DNA from: Adenophora triphylla var. japonica
Taxonomy: Eukaryota > Streptophyta > Magnoliopsida > Asterales > Campanulaceae
DNA length: 64,000 nt
Assembly (NCBI GenBank): GCA_022495995.1
Contig: JAFEMH010000529.1
Location: forward strand, 558,001 to 622,000
Reading direction: 5' to 3'
A program made the translations under genes and the position numbers. Under the pieces are notes generated by a model. That model made no database searches. It was not told the origin of the DNA and saw only the letters and a list, made by a program, of their open reading frames with translations. Below, one piece after another: positions 1-10,204 of the stretch (position 1 is the stretch's first letter; every line of letters begins with the position of its first letter).

Positions 1-161
1 AATCTTCTTTTCCACTTTCCAAACATTTAGTTTCGAAAGTATAAGTGACTAGTAAAACAATTTGGTAAAAAAATATTTAGGGACAAAGTTATTTCCAAAA
101 AAGAAATCTTTTTGGGACAAAAATCTTGAAAATGGACATTCATTTAGGGGCAGAGGGAGTA
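1..161. mobile_element. Right end of a Stowaway-type MITE
   Basis: The right edge reads ...GGGGCAGAGGGAGTAC, the usual outward end of TA-inserting plant MITEs whose termini resemble CTCCCTCNGTCCC. The left terminus would lie outside the window, so only part of the element is seen. The rest is AT-rich with no reading frame. The call rests on the terminus alone. Confidence 0.5.
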
Positions 162-331
162 CAATAATTCCGTAGATACAAGCAAGTGGCCTTATTATTG
201 AGATTCAGTCGAACATGTGAGGCTTTGTCACGACAGAGAAGAATCAACTGGTTGCTTATTTCAGACACGAGGCGCACACTCCAGTTAAAGGTGATGTCAC
301 AGATCAGTGGTTACAGAAAATCCCATTCATG

Positions 332-492
332 CACATGGGGATTTGGCCTGATGGCTAGAGCTCATGGCTTCCATCCTGAAGGTCATGGGTTCGATCCCCC
401 CAGAAGTTAGAGGGAAGGCTTTCTCTGACTAGGATTTATCTCCTAGGCACTTCTGTGCGTGCATGTGTGTGTGTGTAAAAAAAAAAAAAAAA
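332..492 (+). mobile_element. tRNA-derived SINE with poly(A) tail and target duplication
   Basis: A non-autonomous retroposon of about 160 bp. An A-box-like stretch lies near 346-358 and a clear B box (GGTCATGGGTTCGATCCCC) at 381-399, the two-part internal RNA polymerase III promoter. A TG-rich stretch and an A run end the element. The 11-bp direct repeat TCCCATTCATG flanks it at 321-331 and 493-503, the target duplication expected of LINE-assisted insertion. The unbroken duplication suggests a fairly recent insertion. Confidence 0.85.
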
Positions 493-503
493 TCCCATTC
501 ATG

Positions 504-1380
504 AATTTCATTATGAACAAGCAGTGAGTTTTCCTCATTCATGCATGAGATTTAGTGAGCCGACACCGTCAGCAGTTACTAAAGGCTAAATCTCTCCTCG
601 GAATGTGCACCTTACTCTACTCTCTCTCTCTCCCTCCCTCTCTCTCTCTCACACACACAAAAATTTGACATTTTTCGCCGCTCAAACTTTCTATCTGGTG
701 TCGTTATCAGGTAAATTAAACGCAATGCATTGCTACCTAGACGTGCAACAAAACAAGCTCACTGTCATCATCAGGAGACCTACATTGTACAGTTCCCAAC
801 ACTAAAATATCTCCACTTATCAGATCACAAACCAAAAAAAAAAAAACCCGCATTCATGACTATGTGCTAAATAAGCATCTCGAGAGATCCACACATTAAA
901 ACCACTTAAATGCAATACACCTAAATGCTGGTTTAAGGAAATATAATAGCCAGATTAACCAATCACGTGCATAAATCAATAATATCCATAGTGAAGAATG
1001 TTTGCTCTTAGTTATCAATATTCAGTTAGAAACTTGGAATTGTTAATCCTAAAAGAGAATCTGTTAGTTCTATAATTCCATAATTTCGATCAACTTGAGA
1101 GATACCCTCTTTCACATTCGGCGCCAAGCCAACATGCATTCTCTTTCTTTATACGAGTATCCTAAGTTGAGCAATATTTGTTAAGTCGAGCAATATCCAA
1201 GGTTATGTTTAATCAGGTATAAGCGTGGATGGCGATATAACATTGTTGCTTGTAAATCATTAAGTCGAGCAATAATCTTTAAGGACAAAGGAGATATTAT
1301 TAGTATTCTTATTGAAGTGGAAGAGTGTCACAAGGTTTCTTTGTAATCCCAACATGACCCATAGATTAAAGGGAAATTCT
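504..1380. other. No gene recognised; contains a CT/CA microsatellite
   Basis: About 880 bp of AT-rich sequence without a convincing coding region on either strand. A pyrimidine tract of CT repeats running into CA repeats occupies about 617-658. The short plus ORF starting at 605 is a translation of this repeat and is not considered a gene. Confidence 0.6.
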
Positions 1381-1812
1381 ACCGCACGGATATTAGACAT
1401 GCACTGCTACATGATACCGAGTGTAAGGTCGTGAAATGTTGTTATGTTCATAAGATGAATGTGACGGAGATTGGTATACTGCGGTGGATGTGGAATACAA
1501 GAAAGACAGGTTGAGGAATGAGGTGATTAGGGAAAAAGTTGGAGTTGCACTTATTGAGGATAAAATAAGAGAGAATCGGTCAAGGTGGTTTGGTCATGTA
1601 GGACGGAGACCATGTGATGGATGCATCAGTTAGGAGGGGAGGGCCTGAATAGGGAAGAAGTGATATGATGGTGAAGGGTACGTGAAGGACTAAGCAAACA
1701 TTGATAAGGGTGATTGAAAGCGATATGAGTCTATTTGAGATTGAAGAAAATATGGCGATGAAGAGAACAAAGTAAAGGGAAAAAATGCATGTTGATGATG
1801 TGGTTTGACTAC
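1381..1812 (+). pseudogene. Fragment of LINE (L1-type) reverse transcriptase, C-terminal part
   Basis: From about 1425 the plus strand translates to a peptide containing [11 protein letters not shown], then [15 protein letters not shown] and [10 protein letters not shown]. These match the conserved region after the RT domain of plant L1-type LINE ORF2 proteins (typically RMLRWM..., then IR..VGVA, then RWFGH). Beyond about 1630 the frame breaks, but a final IHV-like stretch near 1784-1800 matches the usual end of such proteins. No 5' part, no first ORF and no poly(A) tail are visible, so this is a dead, 5'-truncated fragment. Confidence 0.75.
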
Positions 1813-1960
1813 TTTGTTTCCCTTCTTTATTCTTTTTCCAGAAGTTTCTTCCTACCTATTTCTTCTATTAAACCTCTTCTTAGTTTCTCTTTTTTTCTTC
1901 CTTTGACGACTCCATATGAGATTCTCGAACCCAATTATCCCACGGTCCATTTAGGTTAAA

Positions 1961-2019
1961 TGATAATCAGGCTCGAAATGATGACTTCCACCACGTCAAA
2001 AAGCTGACACTCTACCGCA
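1961..2019 (-). pseudogene. Relic resembling plastid trnV-GAC
   Basis: Read on the minus strand, this stretch contains GCGGTAGAGTGTCA, then TTGACGTGGTGGAAGTCATC, then TTCGAGCCTGATTATC. In that order these are the D arm, anticodon arm with GAC, variable loop and T arm of the chloroplast valine tRNA gene as I remember it. Compared with that gene it has a small insertion before the anticodon, one change in the T loop, and no matching acceptor stem. It is probably a nuclear copy of plastid DNA and not a working tRNA. Assigned from memory, without alignment. Confidence 0.6.
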
Positions 2020-2116
2020 CAAAGAAATATCAAAGCATTGTTCATTTTCCTCCTATACTTCGTTGGTGGGTGGGTGCGGGGCGGACGATTTTAAAGCATA
2101 CTCCCTATTCATTTGA

Positions 2117-2168
2117 TTCATGTTAGCCAACCCAAATCATTTTGGGACTAAGGCTTTGTTGTTGTATT
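2117..2168 (+). mobile_element. 3' tail fragment of a TS-like SINE
   Basis: The sequence ATTCATGTTAGCC..., then ATCATTTTGGGACTAAGG, then TTG repeats is the 3' part of the same SINE family seen complete at 5506-5688. The tRNA-like head is missing. It directly abuts the MITE starting at 2170. Confidence 0.6.
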
Positions 2169-2169
2169 A

Positions 2170-2580
2170 TACTACCTCCGTCCCAGACCAAGGGTTCATC
2201 TTTCCCTTTTGGGACGTCCCAGACCAAGAGTTCATTTCCAAAAAAGGCAAGTTTTTGAATATATTAATACCCTTATCATCTTCATATATTTACAAAAAAA
2301 CCATTCATTATATCCTTATACATTCTCTCTCCTATTTCCTACCACACATTTAACTACTATTCCTCCCACTCATTCTCTCTCCTATTAAATATTTTTAACT
2401 TTTACATTCTCTCTCCTATTCTCTACCACACATTTAACTTTTACATTATCTCTCATATTTCCTACCACACATTTAATTACTATTCCCTATCTCACATTTA
2501 ACTTTTATTCATTTTTTAAAAAATTTCTTAAGAAGCGTGAAATCCCCCCCATATACCCTTGGTCTGGGACGGAGGGAGTA
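2170..2580. mobile_element. Stowaway-type MITE, about 410 bp
   Basis: The left terminus TACTACCTCCGTCCCAGACC and the right terminus GGTCTGGGACGGAGGGAGTA are near-perfect inverted repeats, and the similarity continues inward over ACCAAGGGTTC. TA lies at both edges, as expected for Tc1/mariner-related MITEs. The interior is AT-rich with tandem-like CTCTCTCCTATT stretches and no coding region. Upstream family members may use the copy number of such internal stretches to vary in length. Confidence 0.85.
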
Positions 2581-2744
2581 TTGTACAATTTGTGCTATAA
2601 ACACAAGGATTGTAGTACTTTAAAGTCATGATTTTGCTTTTTGTTTCACATTACATTAATGTAATTTTATATCTTGAGAGAATTGTGCTCATCACATATT
2701 CTAGCTTTCTTCACAAAATACCTTGTGCAGATTCAGTAACTTAT

Positions 2745-3999
2745 ATCATTTTTGTTGTAAGAACAAAATACCTTAATAGGTCAATTTGAGCCGTAAAGGC
2801 CACTAACACTAACTCAATCCAATTTTTGACGTTAAATACCCTTGTGCCAACACATGTGACCTTTATAGGGGTAAAATAGGAGCTCTATATAAAAGTCAAA
2901 ATACCCCACCCCCTTCTTCTCTTCTTCCATCCCATAGCTACCCCCACCAACTTCTACAATAAAATCAACACAACCACCACTACTAACAATATCACAAAAT
3001 CCACTCCACAAATCCACTTTAAACTCTTGAAATTTGAAAATTTTCGAGCCCCAGCTACAAATCACCTTTCTCTCTCTAAAATTTGGGCCCTAACCACAAA
3101 TCAACTCAATTTATGGCCCGTTTGTAAATGCATCATCCCCTTCGAAATGCAATGTTGTTGGGGCAGTCGGATTGAGACAACAATGCCGAAATAGAGAGGA
3201 ATCAGGAAAGAGTCAAAGATCTCACAACACGAACACGCAAGATCGTGAGATAGAAAAGTTACCTCATGGAGCTGGAGAAACATGATGTACTCAAGAATAC
3301 GACCTCCAAGGTGAAGGATTGTATTGTTAATTAACTTACAACACCACCAACAAAGCCTTAGTCCTAAAATAATTTGGGGTCGGCTAAAATGAATCCTCAT
3401 ATGTGTCATCGTGAAAGAAAAGATGAAAGAAAAAAAAAAGCATGTTAAGAGAAGAAATTAGACCTTTTCAATCCGATTTGTGCTTGTTTCGTCTTTAATG
3501 TTGTTGGGTTTGCCAATATTTGTCCAATTTTAATGGATGCTTTTAGAGCATTGAATTTTGGTCTTTTATGGTTCAAAATCTTTTTCCATTGTATGTAAGT
3601 TCCTTGCTTCCACTGATTTGTTCTCTTCACTTTTTCAATTAATTGCCTTGTATACCGGTGTTAGGGTTTATGAGAAGGAGAGAGAAGGGAAAATTACTTT
3701 GGAGGAGAGGGAACATCTAGAGGGGAGTGAGGAAGAGTTGATGGGAGGTGGCCATTAGAGTTAACAAGGGAAAAAGATGGAGGGGTGGGGGGTATTTCTG
3801 AATTAACATTCCAATTTTACCCTTAAATTTAGTCACATGCACAGCACATGACTAACTTAAGAGAGAAAATGGATGACATTATCATGAATACATGCACAAA
3901 TTGACCCGTGTATTTTTCTTGCAGCAAAAATGAAATAAGCTCCTAAACATGCACAAAGTGTACAGTTGGGGTACTTTTTTTTGCAATTTTTCCGTAATC
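2745..3999. mobile_element. Decayed foldback or MULE-like element with long inverted ends
   Basis: The left part (AGGTCAATTTGAGCC near 2778) is mirrored on the right (GCACAAATTGACCCG near 3894). The mirrored segments around 2925-2965 and 3715-3790 (CCATCCCATAGCTACC against AGGTGGCCATTAG) are degenerate. Its right edge shares the phrase GGGGTACT... with the clearer foldback element at 22,158-23,842 (GTACCCCAACT), and both carry a TCACATGC...GCACATG stretch, so the two look like one family. No transposase is seen and no target duplication was found. Confidence 0.4.
3338..3415 (-). mobile_element. 3' tail fragment of a TS-like SINE, minus strand
   Basis: The minus strand reads TTTAGCCGACCCCAAAT, then TTTAGGACTAAGGCTTTG, then a degenerate TTG run. 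This is the same tail as at 2117 and 5590-5688. The head with the tRNA-like promoter is not seen. It lies within the decayed foldback element at 2745-3999. Confidence 0.55.
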
Positions 4000-4300
4000 A
4001 AATTTGCACAGAGTCTCCTGTCACCGTACACATGGTCATGCTCATTTAGACTTTAACGATCTCTTAACATTAAACTCGAACTGAAATATGGATCTGAATT
4101 TCTGTTGTAACTGACCCAAATTTGAAGCTGGAAATAGTGATCAGGTTCGACAGTATATTAGATGAGCATGCTTCAGAATACAAACGAAAACTTTTGTTTG
4201 AAACATGACAAAGCACAGTAGAGTGTAGCATTGAAAAAAGAAACCAGGTTAAATTTATCTTGACTAGCATATTCACAACGAAAGACAATCCTCAACCAAA

Positions 4301-4553
4301 TACTCATTCGTCCCAAAATGATCTTCCCACTTTTTTTGTTGTTAACACAAAGGTACTTTGAGCAATAATTTTAGATTAATCTAATTATCCAAATGAAAAT
4401 CAAAAAATTGTTATTAATAGTATTTATAATGGTGTATCAAAAACAAATTTTAAATTTTCATTAGGATAATTAAATTAACCTAAATTTCTTGCTCAAAGTA
4501 CCTTTGTGTTAATATAAAAAAAGTGGGAAGATCATTTTGGGACACAGGGAGTA
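4301..4553. mobile_element. Stowaway-type MITE with about 60-bp inverted repeats
   Basis: The left arm (TACTCATTCGTCCCAAAATG, then GATCTTCCCAC, then AACACAAAGGTAC) is mirrored by the right arm (GTACCTTTGTGTTAATA, then GTGGGAAGATCATTTTGGGA, then CAGGGAGTA). TA flanks both ends. The arms cover almost half of the 253-bp element, so its transcript could fold into a long hairpin. It sits just beyond the last recognised exon of the minus-strand gene at 4660-6550. Confidence 0.85.
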
Positions 4554-4659
4554 TGATTCTGAAAGCTCCACAATTTTGCAAAGGTTCCAAGAACTGTAAA
4601 AAGGAAAACTGATAGCTGTAAGATATATAAAATGAGGAAGAAGGTAAAAATCTATCAAC

Positions 4660-6550
4660 CTCAAGGCCCTCACTATTCAATGCCAAGGAGCGCTCCCTTT
4701 GATTAGATAGGCTCTTCTCCAGATCAGTTGACACAGCATTCCTATTTGAGAAACCTCCATCTTCTTCCTTGTATCTTATCTCCTCCTCATTATAGGAGCT
4801 CTTTTTAGTTTCCTCAAGAATGGAAGTGGGAGACATTCCTCGTCTTCGTAATTCTTTCATAAACAAAGATTCGGGAGGTTCTTCACCTGAAAAAAAGATA
4901 CTAGAAGATGAGCAAAATTACTTGCATGCATTTTAATCCACCCATTAAACGGTTCTATAAGAAGAGGTTAGTAGCTACAATCATTCAACAACTAGCGCTG
5001 AAGGTACAAGACCCACAAAAGGAACATGGAACTCAAGTGCAACCAGCAGAAGAATAATCCATTATCTACATTTACTTCGTGAGCCTGTAATTCCACCATT
5101 TGACATCCTCAAGTGCAAACATAAATAATACCAGTTTCAAAACCTCTGCTACTATGTATTTTTAGTTCGTCTTGTAAGGGAAATGATATATCGGGGTATC
5201 ATCTATTATTTCCAAGCAAAGAACAACACTAAAAATGTTTTTGGTACAATACGTTGACTTTGGTTCTAAAAAAATCACCTCTAAGAAGACTCCTATTCAG
5301 GATCCAAGCCTTAAAACTCAATAGTAAACAAGGTTGTCTCGACATCTTTCTTCTAGTGGTTGTTAATAAATTATCTCAACTCTCAAATTCCCCTATTTTG
5401 TTTTTTCCAATTTGGAAATGTGTCTCTTTACCTCTTGCATCTACAATCATTCACTTCTAAAGCAAGAATTAAATGTCATTACTTTTAGGCAATTCATCAA
5501 AAACAGCACGTCTAGCTCAGTTGGTAGAGAGCAAGGCTCTAAACCTTGTGGTCATGGGGTTCAAACCCCATGGTGGGTGAGAGATATTTGATGTGTCTAT
5601 ATGTGATTCATGTTAGCTGACTCCAAAATGACTCCAAATCATTTTGGGACTAAGGTTTTTTTTTTTTTTTTTTGTTGTTGTTGTTGTTTTAGACTATTCA
5701 TCAGAGGCGTTTCACCTTCTCTTCCTATTATTATTTCCCTTCTCTAACTGTTACCAGTCCTCCCGCACACAGTTTACTTTTCTTTTCTCCATCGCTGTCG
5801 TCCACATGAAACTTTCCAGTTACAGCTCAATTCAAATAAATACAGATGAGGTCCAAATTTCAACTCCACAATCAAAGAAGATTGGATTCTTTCATCCTTC
5901 CCTTCTTCAGGCCAATCATCCTATTATCAAGCTCTGATCATTATTGAAGTTGAAATATTGTATACAACTCATCCATGGAAATAAAACACACACACACACA
6001 CACACAAAAAAAAAGAGGCCAAAGAGTCTAGCTCAAGTAGTATGTGAAAGGTCAGTGGTTAAAACTCCACCAAAGACACTTGTAATAGCTTCATTAATAA
6101 AAAAACACAATTTTTTTTTATAATTAAAAAAAAAAAAAAACACACACACACACACACACACAAGATAACAGATTATCAAGCAATCGGCACCGAATAATCT
6201 TTTCCCAACCAGGAGAATAAAAATATTCATTATAAACAATAACCCAATTAAAATTAGATTCACCAAAAAAAATAATATAAGAACTACTTTCTGAACTGGA
6301 AAAATAATTTACCGTTGCTTTGTTTGTCACCATCTTGAACTTTGCAGCTAATAACCCTAAACCTCCTATCCAAATCAAATCTTGAGCTGGGTTTGTTCTG
6401 AAATTTGATAATTCTTGGTCTAATAACTCCAGAATCGGAAACGCATCTCTGTTTCTTGAAGGAATTGGACTGAGAAGCTTGAAATGGGATTAAACTGGAT
6501 TTCAATAACTGGAAAGACGCCATTTTTGGGGCAATTAAGGATTGAAACAA
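4660..6550 (-). CDS. Probable nuclear gene for a plastid-targeted protein, exons 1 and 2
   Basis: Two minus-strand exons join in frame. Exon 1 (6550 to 6313) starts at ATG 6550, or more likely 6523. It encodes a Ser-, Arg- and Lys-rich N-terminus with few acidic residues, typical of a chloroplast transit peptide, and ends at a GTAAAT donor. Exon 2 (4886 to 4660) follows a pyrimidine-rich TTTTTTTTCAG acceptor and keeps the phase across a split Gly codon. It contains PPESLFMKELRRRGMSPTS, then an acidic, Lys-rich stretch, and ends at a GTTGAT donor. The intron of about 1.4 kb holds two SINEs. I do not recognise the family with certainty. Later exons were not found; a short candidate lies near 4557-4603 (minus), next to a MITE. 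The gene may be intact beyond what I can follow, or truncated. Confidence 0.6.
4890..5500. other. Intron sequence, no separate feature recognised
   Basis: AT-rich sequence between the two exons of the minus-strand gene. The plus ORF at 5254-5460 has no features of a protein gene and is treated as chance. Confidence 0.5.
5506..5688 (+). mobile_element. Full-length TS-like SINE with tRNA-Lys-like head
   Basis: The first 74 bases follow plant nuclear tRNA-Lys closely: TCTAGCTCAGTTGGTAGAG (A box), GCAAGGCTCTAAACCTTG (anticodon arm) and GGTCATGGGGTTCAAACCCC (B-box region). The body then reads ATTCATGTTAGCTGAC...CATTTTGGGACTAAGG and ends in a T run and TTG repeats. A tRNA-Lys head with a TTG tail is the hallmark of the TS SINE family first described in tobacco. 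The anticodon position reads CTA rather than CTT, the T loop has an extra base and acceptor pairing is poor, so it is not a working tRNA gene. It lies in the intron of the plastid-protein gene. Confidence 0.8.
6015..6140 (+). mobile_element. Small SINE-like insertion in a CA repeat
   Basis: An A-box-like GAGTCTAGCTCAAGTAG at 6024-6040 and a degenerate B box (GGTCAGTGGTTAAAACTCC) at 6050-6068 are followed by an A-rich end. The same CA microsatellite with A runs lies on both sides (5990-6006 and 6140-6162), as if it had been split by the insertion and duplicated. The element is short, and the family is not recognised. Confidence 0.5.
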
Positions 6551-6559
6551 GAACTCAAT

Positions 6560-6900
6560 GGAAAAGAAATTCCATTAATTTTCAGAACAAATAGGTGCGT
6601 ATTTGAAGCAAGCTTTCTTTTCTAGAGAGAGAAAATAGAGGAGAGAGAAAGAAGCAAGTGGCCGGAAGAGAAGCGGCGAGACTGTTGTTGAATGTACAAC
6701 GTCACCAGTATGGCGAAATTTAGAATATTTAAGTGCTTTTTATCTATTTTGCGCGGATTTTGCGGTTGGCTTCTGTGGCTATCAGTAACCGGTTTTGCCG
6801 GTAATTTTCATTTTCCGATCCTTCTTTTTCCTTTTAATTATTAGACATTGGAAAAATTCCTTTTTAACCACAAAATTCAGATCATATCTCATCAAAACTC
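6560..6900 (-). promoter_or_regulatory. Likely upstream region of the plastid-protein gene
   Basis: Minus-strand sequence upstream of the exon 1 ATG. A purine/pyrimidine-rich leader with repeated CTCTC (about 6620-6655) precedes the start codon, as is common in plant 5' leaders. I see no convincing TATA box or transcription start. Placement follows from the gene model only. Confidence 0.3.
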
Positions 6901-6925
6901 ACTCCAAATAAAAAAAGACTAACTC

Positions 6926-7253
6926 TTGTTATTCCAAATTGAAATCCCTTTAAACCCCATTTTACCATGGAACGGCCAAAACGCCGTTAACTTCCGTCAA
7001 ATTGAATCTGAAGCATACTCTCATCGACCTCATCACATCCCAGTTGGCCATTATTCAATTCCACCGGCGCCCATTCCGCTCACACTCGAATTTCCGAGTG
7101 CCTCATCATCGCGACGACAGGCACTCTCCTCTTCACGGCCGCAACGACCAAGGTCCTATCTCCATCTCCGTCTTTTCATTACACGAGACGGACTTGCACG
7201 ATTTATCCGACGACGCCGATTACGCCGACTCTATGCAACGAGTTAGCAAATAA
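6926..7253 (+). other. GC-richer open stretch, possible gene fragment
   Basis: Two overlapping plus frames stay open here (6926-7246 and 7002-7253), in a more GC-rich stretch than the surroundings. The second frame ends HETDLHDLSDDADYADSMQ before a stop. It has the composition of a real plant exon, but no start context, splice site or family could be recognised. It lies just left of the palindromic repeat field and could be a captured gene fragment. Confidence 0.25.
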
Positions 7254-8548
7254 ACACCAATCAAATCAAATTATGGAATTGGGATTCTCTGCTTAACGCT
7301 CGGTCCATACTTACCAAATTGGGGTTTGAATTTCCAAATCCCAATTTGGTACAAATTCCAGCAAGATCCATCCATGGCGGAATGTGGTTATGTGAAAGTG
7401 GGAAAGGGGCATACTTAAGATTACTGGAATTTGGTTATGTGAAAGTGGGAAAGGGGCAGCATTAGAGGGTGGAGTTGGGTAGGGATTATGGAGAGGGGAA
7501 ATGGGTTTGGGATTGGGAAGGAATAGAGATTGATTAGGTTATGGGATATTAAGGTTATTTGATGTTTTGCTTTTTGTATATTTTTATTAATCTTAAAACC
7601 TCAGTTTTTGTTTATCTTTCTTTATAGGAATCTTTTTATTTGATATTTTTGCTTCTTGTATATTTTTATTTGATAATAGAGCATGTCTTATATCACTTGC
7701 TATAGGACTATTAAAAGGTCTTAAAGCTTTGTATATGATGTTGCCAAGTCCTATAGCACTTGTTATAAGGTCGTTTAAAGTTCTTTTAGCTGTGTATTTG
7801 ATGTTGTCAAGTTCTATACCAGTTGCTATAGGACCATTTAAAGTTCTTTTAGTTGTGTATTTGATGTTGCTAGGTCCTATACCGATTCTTTATAGGACCA
7901 TTGAAAGGGCTTATATACGTGTGAGGTCCTATACCATTATGATGTTGTTAAGTCCTATACCAGTTGTTATAGGACCATTCACAGGTCTTAATGCGCTGGT
8001 ATAAGATTGTGTGAGGTCCTATACTACTTGCTAGAGGACCATCCAATGGTCTTATAGCTTTGAATATTGAATCTCATTAATTGATTGTGAAATCTCATTT
8101 TTTTAAATTAATTTTTCTCCACAGTTTATACTAATGAAATATATTGCCCCTTAGTTGGTCCTATAGCAATTGGTATAGGACCTGTCAATATCATATACAA
8201 AGCTATAAGCCCTATAATTGGTCCTATAGCAACTGGTATAGGACCTGGCAACATCATATACAAATATATAAGCCCTTTAATTGGTCCTATAGCAACTGGT
8301 ATAGGACCAACAAAAAAATGTTAAAACACTAATAAGAGGTCTTATAGTAACAGGTATAAGACCTATTATTAGTCATACACAAATTGTAAGAATAATAACA
8401 CCTGATCTTATACCATCAAAAACAACATAAACAACAACACTAATAAGAGGTCTTATAGCAAAAGATATAAGACCTGCTATAAGTCATCTACAACATCATA
8501 AACAACAACATATATTATATCTCATTATCAAACAAACAGCTTCCTGAA

Positions 8549-8794
8549 TCATTGGTATTCTTCTTTTTCAATATCTTCATTACCCTCTTCTTCTTTTTCA
8601 CTTTCTTCATTATTCACTTCTATTAAGGCTTTTCCTTCATCATTCACCCCTTCGACATCTTTCACTATAGCAATGGGTATAGGACCTGCCAACATTATAT
8701 ACAAAACTATAAGCCCTTTAATTGGTCCTATAGCAATTGGTATAGGACCTGCCAACATTATATACAAAGCAATGTGCTCATCCAAAAAAATCAA
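8549..8794 (-). other. ORF across two 63-bp repeats with an acidic tail
   Basis: Because the repeat length is a multiple of three, the minus frame stays open and encodes two 21-residue hydrophobic repeats (YIMLAGPIPIAIGPIKGL), followed by a Glu- and Lys-rich tail of about 35 residues ending in a stop. The plus ORF at 7729-8004 encodes the same kind of repeat (PIPVVIGPF) from the opposite array. No known family is recognised, and repeat-driven openness is the simplest explanation. Coding is not supported by splice sites or a promoter. Confidence 0.2.
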
Positions 8795-9740
8795 ACAACT
8801 AGTTTATATGACAAAATCTCACTTGTACAGGTCCTATATCAAGGGGTAAAAGAGATGTAAAAGGTTACAACATTGACAAACACCAAAAAATCGAACAACT
8901 ATTTCATATGACAACATCTCACTTGTACAAGTCCTATACCAAGGGGTAAAAGACAAGTAAAAGGAATTTACCACGTTGATAAACACCAAAAAATTAAACA
9001 ACTAGTTCATATGACAAAATTTCACTTAAATTGGTCCTATGTCAGCTTGTAAAAGACATGTAAAAGGGCATTTACAACATTGAAAATCACAAAAATTAAA
9101 CAACAAATAGTTCTTATAATAAATCTCACTTGAATATGTCATATATCAAGGGATAAAAGACCTGTGATATAGCAATTTGTATGAGATTATGCCAGAAAAA
9201 GGGATATCTTATATGATATAGCAATTTGTATCACCCATTTTTCATAATTTCCTTCAAAACTACCCCAATGATACAACAGTAGAACAAAACAGAACACAAT
9301 TTCCCTTAGTTCAAGGCTTAAAACTAACAAAGTAAATGGCATCATTGAAACCGATACATGGGTAAAACAAAAACTATTCTCAAACTGGAGAAATATATGG
9401 ATGATAAACTCTGTTTTGAAAAGGGAAACTGGACAAGTTTGATTAATTCCTATAGCCATATAAAACCATGAACAAGGTGATCAAAGTATTACATCAAATG
9501 TTAAATAAACAATCTCATTAAGCTGGATTATTTCTCGGTGTTAAAGAGACACAACGATTCTTTGGGAAGGGAAATCATTAGGCAACAATGTCCTATAGCA
9601 AGTGCTATAGGACACCGTAACATAATATAGATAGCTATAATTCATTTGAATGGTCCTATAGCAAGTGCTATATGAACAAGTCCTATAGCATATATTATAG
9701 GACCTAAATTATATATTTCCTATAATAATATGCTCATCCA

Positions 9741-10204
9741 ATATGGAGCTAGTCAACTCAATATCAAATATGTGTCATAACAGGTCCTATATATAGGGCT
9801 ATAGGACCCACATCAGGTCATTTTACAACTATATAAAAATCAAGAGCTAACAATGTCCTATAGCAAGTGCTAAAGAGACACAACAGTTGCTGGGAAGTGC
9901 TATAGCAATGGGTAACAATGTCCTATAGCAAGTGCTAACAATGTCCTATAACAAGTGCTATAGGACCTGTAAACATAATATAGATAGCTATAACAGGTCA
10001 TTTTACAACTATATATCAAATATGGAGCTAGTCAACTCAATATCAAATATGTGTCATAACAGGTCCTATATATAGGGCTATAGGACCCACATCAGGTCAT
10101 TTTACAACTATATAAAAATCAAGAGCTAACAATGTCCTATAGCAAGTGCTAAAGATACACAACAGTTGCTGGGAAGTGCTATAGCAATGGGTAACAATGT
10201 CCTA
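9741..10204. repeat. Direct duplication of a 185-bp block
   Basis: Bases 9741-9925 recur at 10,020-10,204 with only one difference noticed by eye (AAAGAGACAC against AAAGATACAC). The block includes the palindrome GTCCTATATATAGGGC and two TCCTATAGCAAGTGC copies. The near identity shows a much more recent event than the diverged 63-bp units around it. Confidence 0.85.

Noticed and set aside
605..805. ORF with Leu-Ser repeats
   Set aside because: Translation of the CT microsatellite.
5506..5580. Functional tRNA gene (amber suppressor)
   Set aside because: Acceptor pairing is damaged, the T loop has an extra base, and a SINE body with TTG tail follows directly.
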